Source of the DNA: CAZTQN01 sp964615765
GTDB taxonomy: Bacteria > Planctomycetota > Phycisphaerae > Phycisphaerales > UBA1924
Assembly: GCA_964615765.1 (NCBI GenBank)
Contig: CAZTQN010000019.1
Span: 1-64,000 of the forward strand
Reading direction: 5' to 3'
DNA: 64,000 bases
Part shown: piece by piece, positions 18,147-28,399 of the stretch
How the letters are laid out: every line of letters starts with the position of its first letter
Numbering within the stretch: the first letter of the stretch is position 1
The notes under the pieces: generated by a model
Seen by the model: only the letters and a program-made list of their open reading frames with translations
The model's database searches: none
What the model was told of the DNA's origin: nothing
Position numbers and translations under genes: made by a program

Positions 18147-19370
18147 ATGCCCGCGCTCGTGCTCCCCAAAGGCAACGCCGCGATCGGTCAATCCGGTGGT
18201 CCGACCGCCGTCATCAATCAGTCGCTCGTCGGAGCGGTCGAACAGCTCAAAGCGTTCAAATCCGTCAAGAAGATCTTCGGGATGCGTCACGGCGTGAGCG
18301 GGCTGACGAAGGACCAGCTCGTCGACATGCGCAAGCTGTCGACGGCGGCGCTGAACCAGATCGCCGCGACGCCCTCCGCCGCGCTCGGCTCCTCGCGCGA
18401 CAAGCCCGACGCCGAGTATTGCAAGCGGATCGTCGAATCCTGCAAGAAGAACGACATCCGCTACTTCTTCTACATCGGCGGGAACGACTCGTCGGACACG
18501 TGCCGCATCGTCAACGAACTCGCGAACGGCTCGGGCTACGAGCTGCGCTGCTTCCACATCCCCAAGACCGTCGACAACGACCTGATGCAGAGCGACCACA
18601 CGCCGGGGTTCCCGTCGGCGGCCCGGTTCGTCGCGACGGCGTTCCTCGCCGACGGGCTCGACAACGCGTCGCTCCCCGGCGTGAAGATCAACGTCGTGAT
18701 GGGGCGGCACGCGGGGTTCCTCACGGCGGCTAGCGCGCTGGCCCGCGGCGAGGGCAAGGGCAGCGAGAACAACGGCCCGCACCTGGTCTATCTCCCCGAA
18801 GTTCCCTTCGACACCCAGCGCTTCGTCGCCGACGTGCAGAAGGTGTACGACAAGCTCGGGCGCTGCCAGATCGCCGTCAGCGAGGGCATCCAGGACAAGG
18901 ACGGCAAGCCGATCACCACGCTGCTGGTCGAAGGCCTTGAGAAGGACGCGCACGGCAACGTGCAGCTCTCAGGCGTCGGCGGGTTGGGCGACGGACTGAG
19001 CGACCTGGTGAAGAAGCACGTCAAGACCGCCAGCGGCAAGGCCCCGCGCGTGCGGGCCGACACGTTCGGCTACCTGCAGCGGTGCTGGCCCGACGCCTCG
19101 CCGGTGGACGCGAAGGAAGCCCGCGGGGCGGCGAAGTTCGCCGTCAAACTGGCCCAGCAGGGCGTGACGTCGGCGTCGGTCGCGATCGTGCGGAAGAGCA
19201 GCAAGCCGTACAAGTCCGAGTTCAAGCGGATCGAACTGACGGACGTCGCCGCCAAGACGCGGCACATGCCGCCGGAGTTCATCGACGGCACGAACAACGT
19301 CAGCAAGAAGTTCATCGAGTACATCAAGCCGCTGGTCGGGGCGATTCCGAAGGTCGGGCGGATTGGCTAA
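18147..19370 (+). CDS. 6-phosphofructokinase, probably pyrophosphate-dependent
   Basis: 407 aa. Phosphorylates fructose 6-phosphate in glycolysis. Seen: GQSGGPTAVINQSL at the N terminus, YIGGNDSSDT near residue 110, PKTVDNDL near 139 and MGRHAGFLTAA near 185. ATP-type enzymes usually have GGDGS where this protein has GGNDS. A bulkier residue replacing Gly after the first Asp/Asn is the known signature of the PPi-using type, so a reversible PPi-PFK is the better call. AGGAG precedes the ATG. With pckG in the same window this would affect the glycolysis/gluconeogenesis switch. Phosphoryl donor not proven. Confidence 0.88.
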   Translation: MPALVLPKGNAAIGQSGGPTAVINQSLVGAVEQLKAFKSVKKIFGMRHGVSGLTKDQLVDMRKLSTAALNQIAATPSAALGSSRDKPDAEYCKRIVESCKKNDIRYFFYIGGNDSSDTCRIVNELANGSGYELRCFHIPKTVDNDLMQSDHTPGFPSAARFVATAFLADGLDNASLPGVKINVVMGRHAGFLTAASALARGEGKGSENNGPHLVYLPEVPFDTQRFVADVQKVYDKLGRCQIAVSEGIQDKDGKPITTLLVEGLEKDAHGNVQLSGVGGLGDGLSDLVKKHVKTASGKAPRVRADTFGYLQRCWPDASPVDAKEARGAAKFAVKLAQQGVTSASVAIVRKSSKPYKSEFKRIELTDVAAKTRHMPPEFIDGTNNVSKKFIEYIKPLVGAIPKVGRIG

Positions 19371-19390
19371 GCTTCACCGAGGGCAGCTGC

Positions 19391-20557
19391 ATGGCTAAAG
19401 AGCAGGCTACTAACACGACTGGGGCAAATGCCGTAAGGCCCGGCGGTCAGATCCAACCCGGCGAGGTAATTCCGTTCATTCGACGAAAGGACTACGAGTT
19501 CGTTAGGGAGCTCGGACAAGGCGCCTGTGGGAAAACGGTGTTGTTGCGCGATCCGCTGATCGATCAACTCTATGTCTGCAAAAAGTACCATCCTTTCTCG
19601 GAGGATGAACGCACGGATCTCTTCCACAAGTTTGTCCAAGAAGTGAAGCTGCTTTACCTTCTTAATCATCGGAACATTGTTCGCATCCATCATCACTTCT
19701 TGTTTCCCGACAGCTGCACTGGCTATATCCTGATGGAGTACGTCAACGGAGCAACCCTCGATGAGTACTTAAAACAGCATCCCGAGCATATTGCAAACGC
19801 CTTTGAACAAGCAATCGGAGCGTTTGCGCACCTGAACAGAGTGAGCATTCTCCACCGAGATATTCGGCCGAGCAATTTGATGGTTACAACCGACGGCACT
19901 GTGAAAGTAATTGACTTTGGCTTTGGGAAAAGCGTGCGCACATCGCACGACTTTGAAAAGAGTGTCAGTCTTAACTGGGTAGCTCCTCCTCCAAAGGAGT
20001 TCGGGCAACATCGATACGATTTCTCGACCGAAGTGTACTTTGTCGGCACGATTTTTCTCAAAGCACTTCCCGAGCAGAATCGCGCAGGCTTCAAGCACGC
20101 GAGAGTTCTGGAAAGGATGTGCCAGGCAGATCCCGAAAAGCGATACAAGACGTTCGCAGCCGTAGAAGCGGACCTTGCAAAGGTTGACGATGCTGACGAG
20201 TTTTCGAATGCCCAGAGAGAGATTTACGCGTCCTTTGCGCAGTGTCTTTCAGGGGCTCTTCAGAAAATTGAGAGAGCCGGGAAGTATCGGCGCGATACTG
20301 ATGTCGTGATGCAGCTGCTTGCAAACGCGTGCGAGAAGTGCTCCCTTGAGGCTTTTGTACCTGACAGCCTAACCGTCATCGATTGCTTTATCGAAGGCCA
20401 GTATTATAGAAAGGTCATGGGATTTGATGCGAATGTCCTTCGTGCCTTTACGAAGCTAATGCAATCGTTGTCGCCGGAGAAGCGGCGTGTAGTCTTGTTG
20501 AATCTACACGGGAGACTCGATGTGCTGCCGCGATATGACGATGACATTCCGTTCTAG
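19391..20557 (+). CDS. Low-G+C Hanks-type protein kinase
   Basis: 388 aa soluble serine/threonine-type kinase. Seen: glycine loop LGQGACGKTV (residues 41-50), VAIK-like lysine in YVCKKYHPF (about 64-65), the catalytic HRDIRPSNL near residue 155 and DFGFGKS near 174. All key residues are present, so it should be active. A C-terminal region of about 110 residues is not assigned and there is no membrane segment, unlike most planctomycete kinases. It begins 20 bp after the phosphofructokinase stop, with GAGG before the ATG. Base composition and codon use are clearly less G+C-rich than both neighbours, suggesting recent transfer. A defence or accessory role is possible but not shown. Confidence 0.85.
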   Translation: MAKEQATNTTGANAVRPGGQIQPGEVIPFIRRKDYEFVRELGQGACGKTVLLRDPLIDQLYVCKKYHPFSEDERTDLFHKFVQEVKLLYLLNHRNIVRIHHHFLFPDSCTGYILMEYVNGATLDEYLKQHPEHIANAFEQAIGAFAHLNRVSILHRDIRPSNLMVTTDGTVKVIDFGFGKSVRTSHDFEKSVSLNWVAPPPKEFGQHRYDFSTEVYFVGTIFLKALPEQNRAGFKHARVLERMCQADPEKRYKTFAAVEADLAKVDDADEFSNAQREIYASFAQCLSGALQKIERAGKYRRDTDVVMQLLANACEKCSLEAFVPDSLTVIDCFIEGQYYRKVMGFDANVLRAFTKLMQSLSPEKRRVVLLNLHGRLDVLPRYDDDIPF

Positions 20558-20736
20558 CTTTACACGCTGTGACACTTCTGGTGCGACAGACGCCCTCACG
20601 GTGTATTCCGCTTCGCACCTTGCACCTGGCACAACGCCGAGCAGCCCCGCTGACGACGATCGACCGCTCGCGAAAGCGACCGAAGCGGCCGCCGCCGCGG
20701 CATTCGCGCCGCGATTAGCGCGGTTAACCTGTGTCC

Positions 20737-21609
20737 ATGGATCCACGACTGACGTTCTTTCTCGCCGCCGCCGGCGGTGTGCTCGCGCTGGCGGGCGCTT
20801 TGCACCTGATCGCACGGCTGGGCGCGACGGGGCGCGCGATCTGCGACGTGCTGGCCCGCGCGCCGGCGCTCGACGTGGTCGTGTTCGCCTTCACGCACGG
20901 GCCCTGGGTCGCCGCGGGCGTGGTGTGGGCCGGCAGGTGGGGGCGGGTCGACGGCGCACCCGCGTGGTCGACCAGCCTTCTGGCGTACCTGCTGATCGCG
21001 ATCCTCGGGCAGTGTGCGGCGATGTTCCTCTGGTCGTGGGGGCACGAACTGGCCCGGCGCGGCCTGCGCCCCGGGCCGCGCCCGCCGCGGATCGTCAGCA
21101 CGCTCAACCGGCGCGTCGGCTGGTTCCGCAACCATGTCGCCGTGTGGATCACGGCCCTGGCGGTGCCGGTGTTCACGCTTGTGCGCGTGGCGGAGTATGT
21201 CGTGTACCCGCCGCTGCACTGGCTGATCCGCCTGCCCAAGTACAAGCACGGCGACTGGGTCAACGTCAGCCGCCAGAAGTTCGAGGGGCTGGTCGGCTAC
21301 GACCTGATCTGGTGCCTGTACTGCGACTGGATGACGGGCGTGTGGTCGCTGGGCAGCGAGATGCTGCGGAACGTCGAGAGCTTCTGGTGCCCGATCCGCT
21401 TCGGCTCGCCGGAAAAGTGCGCCAACTGCGCGATCGACTTCCCCGACGTCGCGGGCGATTGGGTGCGCCCGGACGGCACGATGCAGGAAGTCACGCAGCT
21501 CCTCGAACGCAAGTACCCCGGGCCAAAGGGCGACAACGCGTGGTTCGGGCACCCGGTGCGGCTGACGGTCAAGGGGAACGCCGCGGAGACGGGGCGGGCG
21601 AAGACGTGA
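20737..21609 (+). CDS. Conserved multi-pass membrane protein with Cys-rich C-terminal domain
   Basis: 290 aa. Three hydrophobic segments (about residues 5-28, 78-100 and 128-155) precede a soluble C-terminal part with the conserved-looking stretches WCLYCDWMTGVWSLG, ESFWCPIRF and KCANCAIDFPDV. The CxxC and paired Cys suggest metal or disulfide binding. I recall similar sequences annotated as hypothetical in other bacteria, without function. The ATG at 20737 is preferred over the in-frame GTG six bases earlier; no clear ribosome-binding site is visible. Confidence 0.75.
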   Translation: MDPRLTFFLAAAGGVLALAGALHLIARLGATGRAICDVLARAPALDVVVFAFTHGPWVAAGVVWAGRWGRVDGAPAWSTSLLAYLLIAILGQCAAMFLWSWGHELARRGLRPGPRPPRIVSTLNRRVGWFRNHVAVWITALAVPVFTLVRVAEYVVYPPLHWLIRLPKYKHGDWVNVSRQKFEGLVGYDLIWCLYCDWMTGVWSLGSEMLRNVESFWCPIRFGSPEKCANCAIDFPDVAGDWVRPDGTMQEVTQLLERKYPGPKGDNAWFGHPVRLTVKGNAAETGRAKT

Positions 21610-21742
21610 CGCCCCGCGGACGGTGACAATTCCGCCGCCAACGGGCGGCGGACGGATCCGACGGGGCGCGAGGCACGTTCAGACTCTCGGGGCCCGGCGA
21701 CGCCGGAGACAACCGAGGGACGCGGACCGAAGGAGGTCCAAC

Positions 21743-22936
21743 ATGGCACGCGCGTGGATGCGGGCGGCGGTCGCGATGAGCGTGGTCGGCGGGTGTGTCG
21801 CGGCGACGGGCGGCGTGACCCGCGCGGCGGAGCCGTTGCCCGGCGCGCCCGCCGCGCCGGCCGCCCCGGCGCCGGTGGTGTGCACCGCCAATCTGCGCCT
21901 GCCGGGGGTGATGGCGGACATCGTGTCGAACGTACTGCTGCGGGCCGAGAGGCAGCCCGACGAGCGCGTTCGCGTGTTCCGGGAGAAGGCCCGCAAGCTG
22001 GCAAACGGGGACGAGGTGGTGAAAGCCGCGGCGGCCGAGTTCGCCATCGATCACGACCGGCTCGCGAAACTCGTAGAGCACTTCCGGCACGTGAACTGCC
22101 GGCACGCGCCCGTGCCCGGGTACTTCCCGCCCGACAGCGCGCACGCCGCGGGCCCGGACGATCTGGACAACCCGGCGATGCGGCCCGCGTGGGACTTTGC
22201 GCGGGGCGTCGTGCTGCACGTGGTTCTGCACGAGCTCGGGCACGCGGTCATCCGCGAGTTCGACGTACCGGTCCTGGGCAACGAGGAAACCATGGCCGAC
22301 GCGTTCGCGACGCACGCGCTCATCGAGTTTCTGCCCGAGAACGCGGCGGCGACGATCGAGGCCCGCGTGCGCTCGCTCATCTTCGAGGCCGACGAGATTC
22401 CCCGCGAGAAGTGGTCGTACCGGGGCGAGCACGATCACGACGCGCGGCGTGCGTACCAGATCGCGGCGCTCGCCGTCGCCGCCGACGCGGACAAGTACGC
22501 CGAGGCCGGACGCCTCGTGGGCATGTCCCCACGCGAGATCGCCCAAGCGAAGGACTACGGCGCCGACATTCACCGGGCCTGGCGGCGGACGCTCGCGCCG
22601 CTCCGCATGCCCGAAGGTCGCAACTCCAGAGAAGTGCGGCTCCGTGTCGACGACGAATCGAGCGCGTTTGTCGAGTCCGGCGAGCCGGGCACGGGCGAGC
22701 TGATCCGGCGCGTGCTCGGCGCGATCGACTGGCACTCGATGGTGACCGTCGAGTTCAAGTGGGAGAGCACCGGCACGGGCGGGGCCCGGTGGAACCGTTC
22801 GACGCGGACGGTGCTGGTCGACGGCGCGTACGTGCGCCGGTTCGTGCTGCAGGCGCAAGGGATCGCCGCGGCACCGCCCGCCGAGCTTCCCAAGACGCTC
22901 ACACCGATAGAGCCCGCGACGCCGCGGGGCGAGTGA
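21743..22936 (+). CDS. Exported DUF4344-type metallopeptidase
   Basis: 397 aa with a signal peptide (about residues 1-29, ending TRAAEP). The zinc-protease motif HELGHAVI lies near residue 162, followed by NEETMADAFATH, which supplies a likely third ligand in the style of DUF4344 proteins. AAGGAGG precedes the ATG at 21743. The C-terminal 130 residues are beta-rich and unassigned. It probably cleaves peptides in the periplasm; target unknown. It is convergent with sucD, the two stop codons touching at 22936/22937. Confidence 0.82.
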   Translation: MARAWMRAAVAMSVVGGCVAATGGVTRAAEPLPGAPAAPAAPAPVVCTANLRLPGVMADIVSNVLLRAERQPDERVRVFREKARKLANGDEVVKAAAAEFAIDHDRLAKLVEHFRHVNCRHAPVPGYFPPDSAHAAGPDDLDNPAMRPAWDFARGVVLHVVLHELGHAVIREFDVPVLGNEETMADAFATHALIEFLPENAAATIEARVRSLIFEADEIPREKWSYRGEHDHDARRAYQIAALAVAADADKYAEAGRLVGMSPREIAQAKDYGADIHRAWRRTLAPLRMPEGRNSREVRLRVDDESSAFVESGEPGTGELIRRVLGAIDWHSMVTVEFKWESTGTGGARWNRSTRTVLVDGAYVRRFVLQAQGIAAAPPAELPKTLTPIEPATPRGE

Positions 22937-23932
<996 letters not shown>

Positions 23933-24009
23933 AGGGCCCGAGTGTACGCCCCACACGGACGCGTTCGGGCCCGCACAGGCCGGGCTTTGCCCGGGGCGCG
24001 GCGCGGGGC

Positions 24010-26154
24010 TCACGGCGTGCCGGGGGAAGGGGGAACGGCGGGCTGAGCCGCGGCCCGGGCCCGGGACACAACCTCCTTCAGTCGCGCAAACCGGGTCGCG
24101 AACTCCGCACCGCCCAGGGCCGGGTCGATGATCTCCAGCCGGGCCAAATGCACGCCGAGCGCCTCCGCGTCGACCGGGCCGGATGTATCAAGGGCGAACA
24201 GTTCCAGCATGCGGGCCCAGGCGGCCCAGTACGGCGGGTCTCGCCCCACAGCGCCGGCCGGCTTCTCGAACTGATCCGCCAAGCCCCGCAGCGTTGCGAA
24301 CGCGTCATCTGTCCGTGCCAGCGCGGCCTGAGCCTCGGCGAGGTTCAGACGCAGGCGGGCCGCCTCACCGGTGCCGGGGCGATCGATGGTCGAACCGAGC
24401 AGCGCCAGCAGGCGTCGCTCTGCGCTGGCATGGGCGCCGGCGCGGACTTCGAGTTCGCCGACGTCCAGCCCCGCGCGGCCCGCGACGCCGGGGGCCGTCG
24501 GGGTCAATCGCGAGAGCAGGTCGTCGGCGACGCCGGAGCGTGTGGCGGCGGGCATCTGCTCCCACTGTTCGACCAGCGCGGCCGCGGCTTTGGCCAGTTC
24601 GCCCGCCGCGGCGTCGCGCCGGGGGCCATCGAGCCCGTCGAACACGCGCACGGCGGCGGCGATCCGGGCCGCTTCGTCCAGCGCCGAATCCGTCCGCTCG
24701 ACCGCGACGGCGACCTGGCCCCAGCGCGGCTCGCTGGTGCGTTCCAGCAGCACGCGCACGGCGTCGCGCCGCGCCGCGGCGTTCGCGGCCCCGTCATCCG
24801 CCAGCAGTCTGGCCGCGTCGACCACGCGCTCCGACGCCGGCGCTTCCCGCACCAGTCGCCCGAGCGCGCGGGCCGAGCCCGCCGGGTCCGAATCGCGCGT
24901 GGCAGCGGCCAGTTCCCACAGGGCGTCGGCGCGGAGGGCGGGCGGCGCGTCGGCACGCTGCGCGACATGATCGAGCAGCAGCGCCGCGTCGCGGTGGGCC
25001 GTCGCACGGTCGCGCAGCATCGTGATCGCGCGGGCCAGCAGCAGTTCGGGCGCGACGGCGTCCCGGGCGGCCCGCGGGTCGACCTGCGGCGCGAGCTTGG
25101 CGTACACGCGGACACGCCGCGCGTCGGCGGCGGGCCGATCCTCGTCCGGACGCGGCGCCGATTGCTGCTTGAGCAGTTCCGCCACGGGCCCGGCGAGCGT
25201 CGTCAAACGCCCGAGGCGACCGTCGCGCAGCAGGTGCCCGCGGGCCTGGGCTTCGAGCAGCAGCGGGTCCGGCCCGCTCGGCGCGGCGTTCTCGGCCGGG
25301 TCGACGGGCTGCCCGATCACGGCGAGCCCGAGCGCGGCCCGGCGGCGCGTCGCCGGCTCGGCGGCCGGATGCTCCAGCGCGCGGCGCAGGCGATCCCGCG
25401 CCACGCCGAACGCCCGATCGCTCGGCGTGTTCGAAGCGTTGATCAGCGCCAGCGCGATGATGGCGTCGCGCGCGGGCTCGATCGCCGCCGACCGCACCGA
25501 GACGGCTTCGAGCGACTTGACGGCGCTGGTCGCCGCGGCGGTCCGTTCGGGCTCCGTCGCCGCCGCCCCGGCCAGAAGACCGTGCGCCAGCCCTGTGAAA
25601 AAAGGGATCCGCTGGGCCTGTTCGACTTCGATCAGGCGGGCCAGTTGCCGGTCGGCCGCCTCGGCGGTGCCGGGGCGGGACAGCGCGTCGGACTCGAGCG
25701 CGGCGATCGCCGTGCCCGACACGCGCGTGGCCCGCTGCAACAACTCCAGCGCCTTCGCCGCCGCGACGCGCACACTCGTGCGCTCCCGCTCGCTCGCCAG
25801 CCCGACGAGCACCGTCAGGTCGAGGTCCTCCCGCGAGAGTTCGGCGAGTGCGGTCGCGGCTCGGTCGACCATCCACGTCGGGGCCCGGTCATCGCTCGGG
25901 GCCCGCTCGATCAGCCCGGCCCGCAGCGCGTCGGCCTCGCGCACGAGGGCCGCACGGCGCTCGTCCGTCAGGTCGGCCACGCGCAGGTCGGCCTCGATGA
26001 CGTCGAGGCGGGCGATGTCTTCGCTCAAGGGGCGCTCGCCGGCTTCAGCACGAGCAACGTCGGCCGACGCGACGGGCGGGCACGGGTGCGACGCGACCGC
26101 CGCCAGGCACAGGGCCAGCACGCGCAGCGGCGATGGCGAGGTCCGCGGGGTCAC
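24010..26154 (-). CDS. Exported helical-repeat protein of unknown function
   Basis: 714 aa, GTG start (26152-26154), with a signal peptide ending PVASA. The rest is Ala/Arg/Leu-rich amphipathic helix with no membrane segment, in the style of TPR or HEAT-like solenoid repeats (for example VAAAKALELLQRA and ALGRLVREAPASERVVDAARLL). I recognise no catalytic motif. It lies 51 bp downstream of the VWA gene and 77 bp upstream of sucD on the same strand, so it may belong to the DoxX-VWA transcription unit. A protein-protein scaffold role in the periplasm is an inference. Confidence 0.65.
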   Translation of the reverse strand: MTPRTSPSPLRVLALCLAAVASHPCPPVASADVARAEAGERPLSEDIARLDVIEADLRVADLTDERRAALVREADALRAGLIERAPSDDRAPTWMVDRAATALAELSREDLDLTVLVGLASERERTSVRVAAAKALELLQRATRVSGTAIAALESDALSRPGTAEAADRQLARLIEVEQAQRIPFFTGLAHGLLAGAAATEPERTAAATSAVKSLEAVSVRSAAIEPARDAIIALALINASNTPSDRAFGVARDRLRRALEHPAAEPATRRRAALGLAVIGQPVDPAENAAPSGPDPLLLEAQARGHLLRDGRLGRLTTLAGPVAELLKQQSAPRPDEDRPAADARRVRVYAKLAPQVDPRAARDAVAPELLLARAITMLRDRATAHRDAALLLDHVAQRADAPPALRADALWELAAATRDSDPAGSARALGRLVREAPASERVVDAARLLADDGAANAAARRDAVRVLLERTSEPRWGQVAVAVERTDSALDEAARIAAAVRVFDGLDGPRRDAAAGELAKAAAALVEQWEQMPAATRSGVADDLLSRLTPTAPGVAGRAGLDVGELEVRAGAHASAERRLLALLGSTIDRPGTGEAARLRLNLAEAQAALARTDDAFATLRGLADQFEKPAGAVGRDPPYWAAWARMLELFALDTSGPVDAEALGVHLARLEIIDPALGGAEFATRFARLKEVVSRARAAAQPAVPPSPGTP

Positions 26155-26205
26155 GATCGGAGCGTACGTCGGCGCGCCGCGGCGAGATCGGCGCGATGGA
26201 CGCGA

Positions 26206-27252
26206 TCAGGGCCCGAGCTGCCCGGGCGTCGCGACCACGCGGTACCCCGACGGCCCGCCGCCGTGCCGGGCGCCGATCGCGCGGAGCACGCCGACGGGGT
26301 CCTCGTCAAGAAACTGAATGGTCTGGATGAGGACGGGGCGTTGCCCGGCGTCGCCGGCGGGGTTGAGTTGATCGAGCCGGGCGAGGATGGTGGTGAGGTT
26401 CTGCTCGTCGCTCACGCCGCCGGAACGTTCGATCGCCCGCGAGAGCAGGAAGACGGCGTCGGGCTGGAACGCCAGCGCGGCTTCAGCGCCGGCGAGCGGG
26501 GCCGAGCGTCCGGCGGGGACCGCTTCGGCGAGCCACTCGGACAGCCGGGCCCGGGCCGTCGGCGTGGCGCGGACCAGCACCGGCGCGAACGAGCGGACCT
26601 GATCGCGCTGGCCCGAGCGGGCGAAGAGCACGACGCCGAACTTTTGCGTCGGCGCCAGCCGCGCGACCGAGCGGCGGACTTCTTCGAGCACCAGCGGCAG
26701 GCTGGTGACCATCGAGCCGGAACAGTCGATCGCGTACACGACCGAGCGCGCGGTGGACGCGCCCAGGCCGGCGAACGTCACGCCGCGTGGCGCGTCGACA
26801 CCCTCGGGAAAGGCCTCGGCGTCAGCAGGGTCGACGAACGCGCCGCTCCCGCCGGCGAGCACGCCGCCGGTCGCCCACGAACGCTCGGCGCCGGGATGGG
26901 CTTCGACGACGCTGGCCAACCCGCGAAGTTCGGTGATCGCGGGCGGCGGCGTCAGCGTCGCACCCTCGGAGCCCTCGCCCATCGCAGCGCCGGAAACTTC
27001 GCCGACGATCGCGGCGGCGGCGCCGGCGGCGGGCATCGCGTCGACCGTCGTGCCGGGGGCGGCGAAGTCGATGGTGATGCGTTCGGCGGGGTCGCGCGCC
27101 GGGGCGGCGCTGCGATAGACCAGGAAGCCCGCCAGCACGAGCGTCGCCGCGTGCGCCAGCACCGAGACCGCCGCGGGCACGCCCCTGCTCGCCAGCCGGG
27201 CACGCCGCGGGCGACCGCTCGGGGCGGCGGAGTTGGCGGCCAGTGCGCTCAT
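26206..27252 (-). CDS. Membrane-anchored von Willebrand factor A-like protein
   Basis: 348 aa. One N-terminal membrane helix (about residues 27-47, AVSVLAHAATLVLAGFLVY) precedes a disordered Ala/Gly-rich linker and a VWA-type domain with the MIDAS motif DCSGS in VVYAIDCSGSMV near residue 169. It would bind a divalent metal and a protein partner outside the membrane. The ATG (27250-27252) overlaps the stop of the DoxX gene as ATGA, so the two are translationally coupled. Partners and role are unknown. Confidence 0.78.
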   Translation of the reverse strand: MSALAANSAAPSGRPRRARLASRGVPAAVSVLAHAATLVLAGFLVYRSAAPARDPAERITIDFAAPGTTVDAMPAAGAAAAIVGEVSGAAMGEGSEGATLTPPPAITELRGLASVVEAHPGAERSWATGGVLAGGSGAFVDPADAEAFPEGVDAPRGVTFAGLGASTARSVVYAIDCSGSMVTSLPLVLEEVRRSVARLAPTQKFGVVLFARSGQRDQVRSFAPVLVRATPTARARLSEWLAEAVPAGRSAPLAGAEAALAFQPDAVFLLSRAIERSGGVSDEQNLTTILARLDQLNPAGDAGQRPVLIQTIQFLDEDPVGVLRAIGARHGGGPSGYRVVATPGQLGP

Positions 27253-28118
27253 GCGCCCGGGCTCCGTCCCACGGGGGAGGCGGCGGGGGCAACGGACGCG
27301 GCCGCTGCGGGCGGGGCCGTCCGAACGACCACCACCCGGCGCGCCGTCATGGCCCAATCCAGCGACAGCCGCCCGGGCCCGAGCAGCACGAGCGTCAGGC
27401 ACCCGGCCAGCACGGCGCTCTGCCACATCAGCGGCATCCACGCGCGCACGTCCCAACGGTCATAGGCCGGCAGGATGCCGAGCACCGTCGAGCTCGACTG
27501 TACCGCCGGCCCGAGTTGATCGAGCCAGATGGCCCCGAGCATGACGCCCGCGAGAGCGAAGCTGGACAGACGCGTCATGAACCCGACCAGCAGGAACACG
27601 CCGCACAGGATCTCGACGGTCATGACCGACTGCGCCTGGAACCGCGCGGGCAGGCCATCGGACAGGAACGCGGGCCACACGGCGGGTCGCGGCGTGCCGG
27701 TCGCATCGACCCCGGGCTGCCCGGCCTTGCTGACACGCAGCGCGATGCCCCACAACCGCTTGACGCGGATGTCCTCAGGAAAGTCGACGGCGCTGTACCG
27801 CACGCCGACGGGGGCCGCGTTCTGCGCCAGCAATATCTGAACCGGCACCACCTGAACCGGCGTCTCGCGCCCGTCCGGCCCGCGCGTGCCGGGCTGGCCC
27901 GGGGTGGGCAGCGGGGCCGTCGGCGAGCCGGGCGAGGCGCCCGGCGCCCGCGCGACCGGGCGGATGACGCCGATGTTCGCCAGTCGGGCGGCGTCATCGC
28001 CCTTGACGGGCATGGTGGCCTCGATCTTGCCCCACCCGGCCCAGATGAACGTCAACGCCAGCACCAGCCGAAGCGGGAGCGGCGCAAGCAGTGTGGATTC
28101 CGATCGGGCGCTGGGCAT
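27249..28118 (-). CDS. DoxX-family membrane protein
   Basis: 289 aa integral membrane protein. The N-terminal helix PLRLVLALTFIWAGWGKIEA and later segments (VMTVEILCGVFLLVGFMTRL, LAGVMLGAIWLDQLG) match the DoxX layout of four helices. A long soluble insert (about residues 45-165) between the first and second helices is unusual. The C terminus has a fifth hydrophobic stretch and a Pro/Ala tail. It is the first gene of a minus-strand run with the VWA protein (ATGA overlap). The biochemical role of such DoxX proteins is not settled. Confidence 0.78.
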   Translation of the reverse strand: MPSARSESTLLAPLPLRLVLALTFIWAGWGKIEATMPVKGDDAARLANIGVIRPVARAPGASPGSPTAPLPTPGQPGTRGPDGRETPVQVVPVQILLAQNAAPVGVRYSAVDFPEDIRVKRLWGIALRVSKAGQPGVDATGTPRPAVWPAFLSDGLPARFQAQSVMTVEILCGVFLLVGFMTRLSSFALAGVMLGAIWLDQLGPAVQSSSTVLGILPAYDRWDVRAWMPLMWQSAVLAGCLTLVLLGPGRLSLDWAMTARRVVVVRTAPPAAAASVAPAASPVGRSPGA

Positions 28119-28254
28119 CTGTAGACAGGACGGGGTCGGCTCGGGCCGTCGCGACCCTTCAGTATAAGAACCGCGTCCGTGCCGGGCATGCAGATCCCGT
28201 GAAGACCGGCCCCGGCCCCGGCGAGCATGCCCGATATGCTCACCCGCTCACCCC

Positions 28255-28338
28255 GCGGGCGTGGCGAAACTGGCAGACGCACGGGATTTAGGTTCCCGTG
28301 GCCGCAAGGCCGTGCAGGTTCAAGTCCTGTCGCCCGCA
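28255..28338 (+). tRNA. tRNA-Leu (anticodon TAG)
   Basis: The acceptor stem gcgggcg pairs with cgcccgc. The anticodon arm CGGGA-TTTAGGT-TCCCG gives anticodon TAG, which reads CUA-type leucine codons. A variable arm (ggccgcaaggcc) typical of class II tRNAs and a T-arm with GGTTCAAGTCC follow. CCA is not encoded. Confidence 0.95.
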
Positions 28339-28399
28339 TTCCCCTACAGCCCCCGGCCGACGCCCGTTCCCAGCACGGGCCGGTCGAGCGGGCGACCGC

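Noticed and set aside
24148..27465. A plus-strand open frame of over 1000 codons
   Set aside because: It runs antisense to the helical-repeat and VWA genes, has Arg/Gly/Ala shadow composition and no domain. Long antisense frames are expected at this G+C content.
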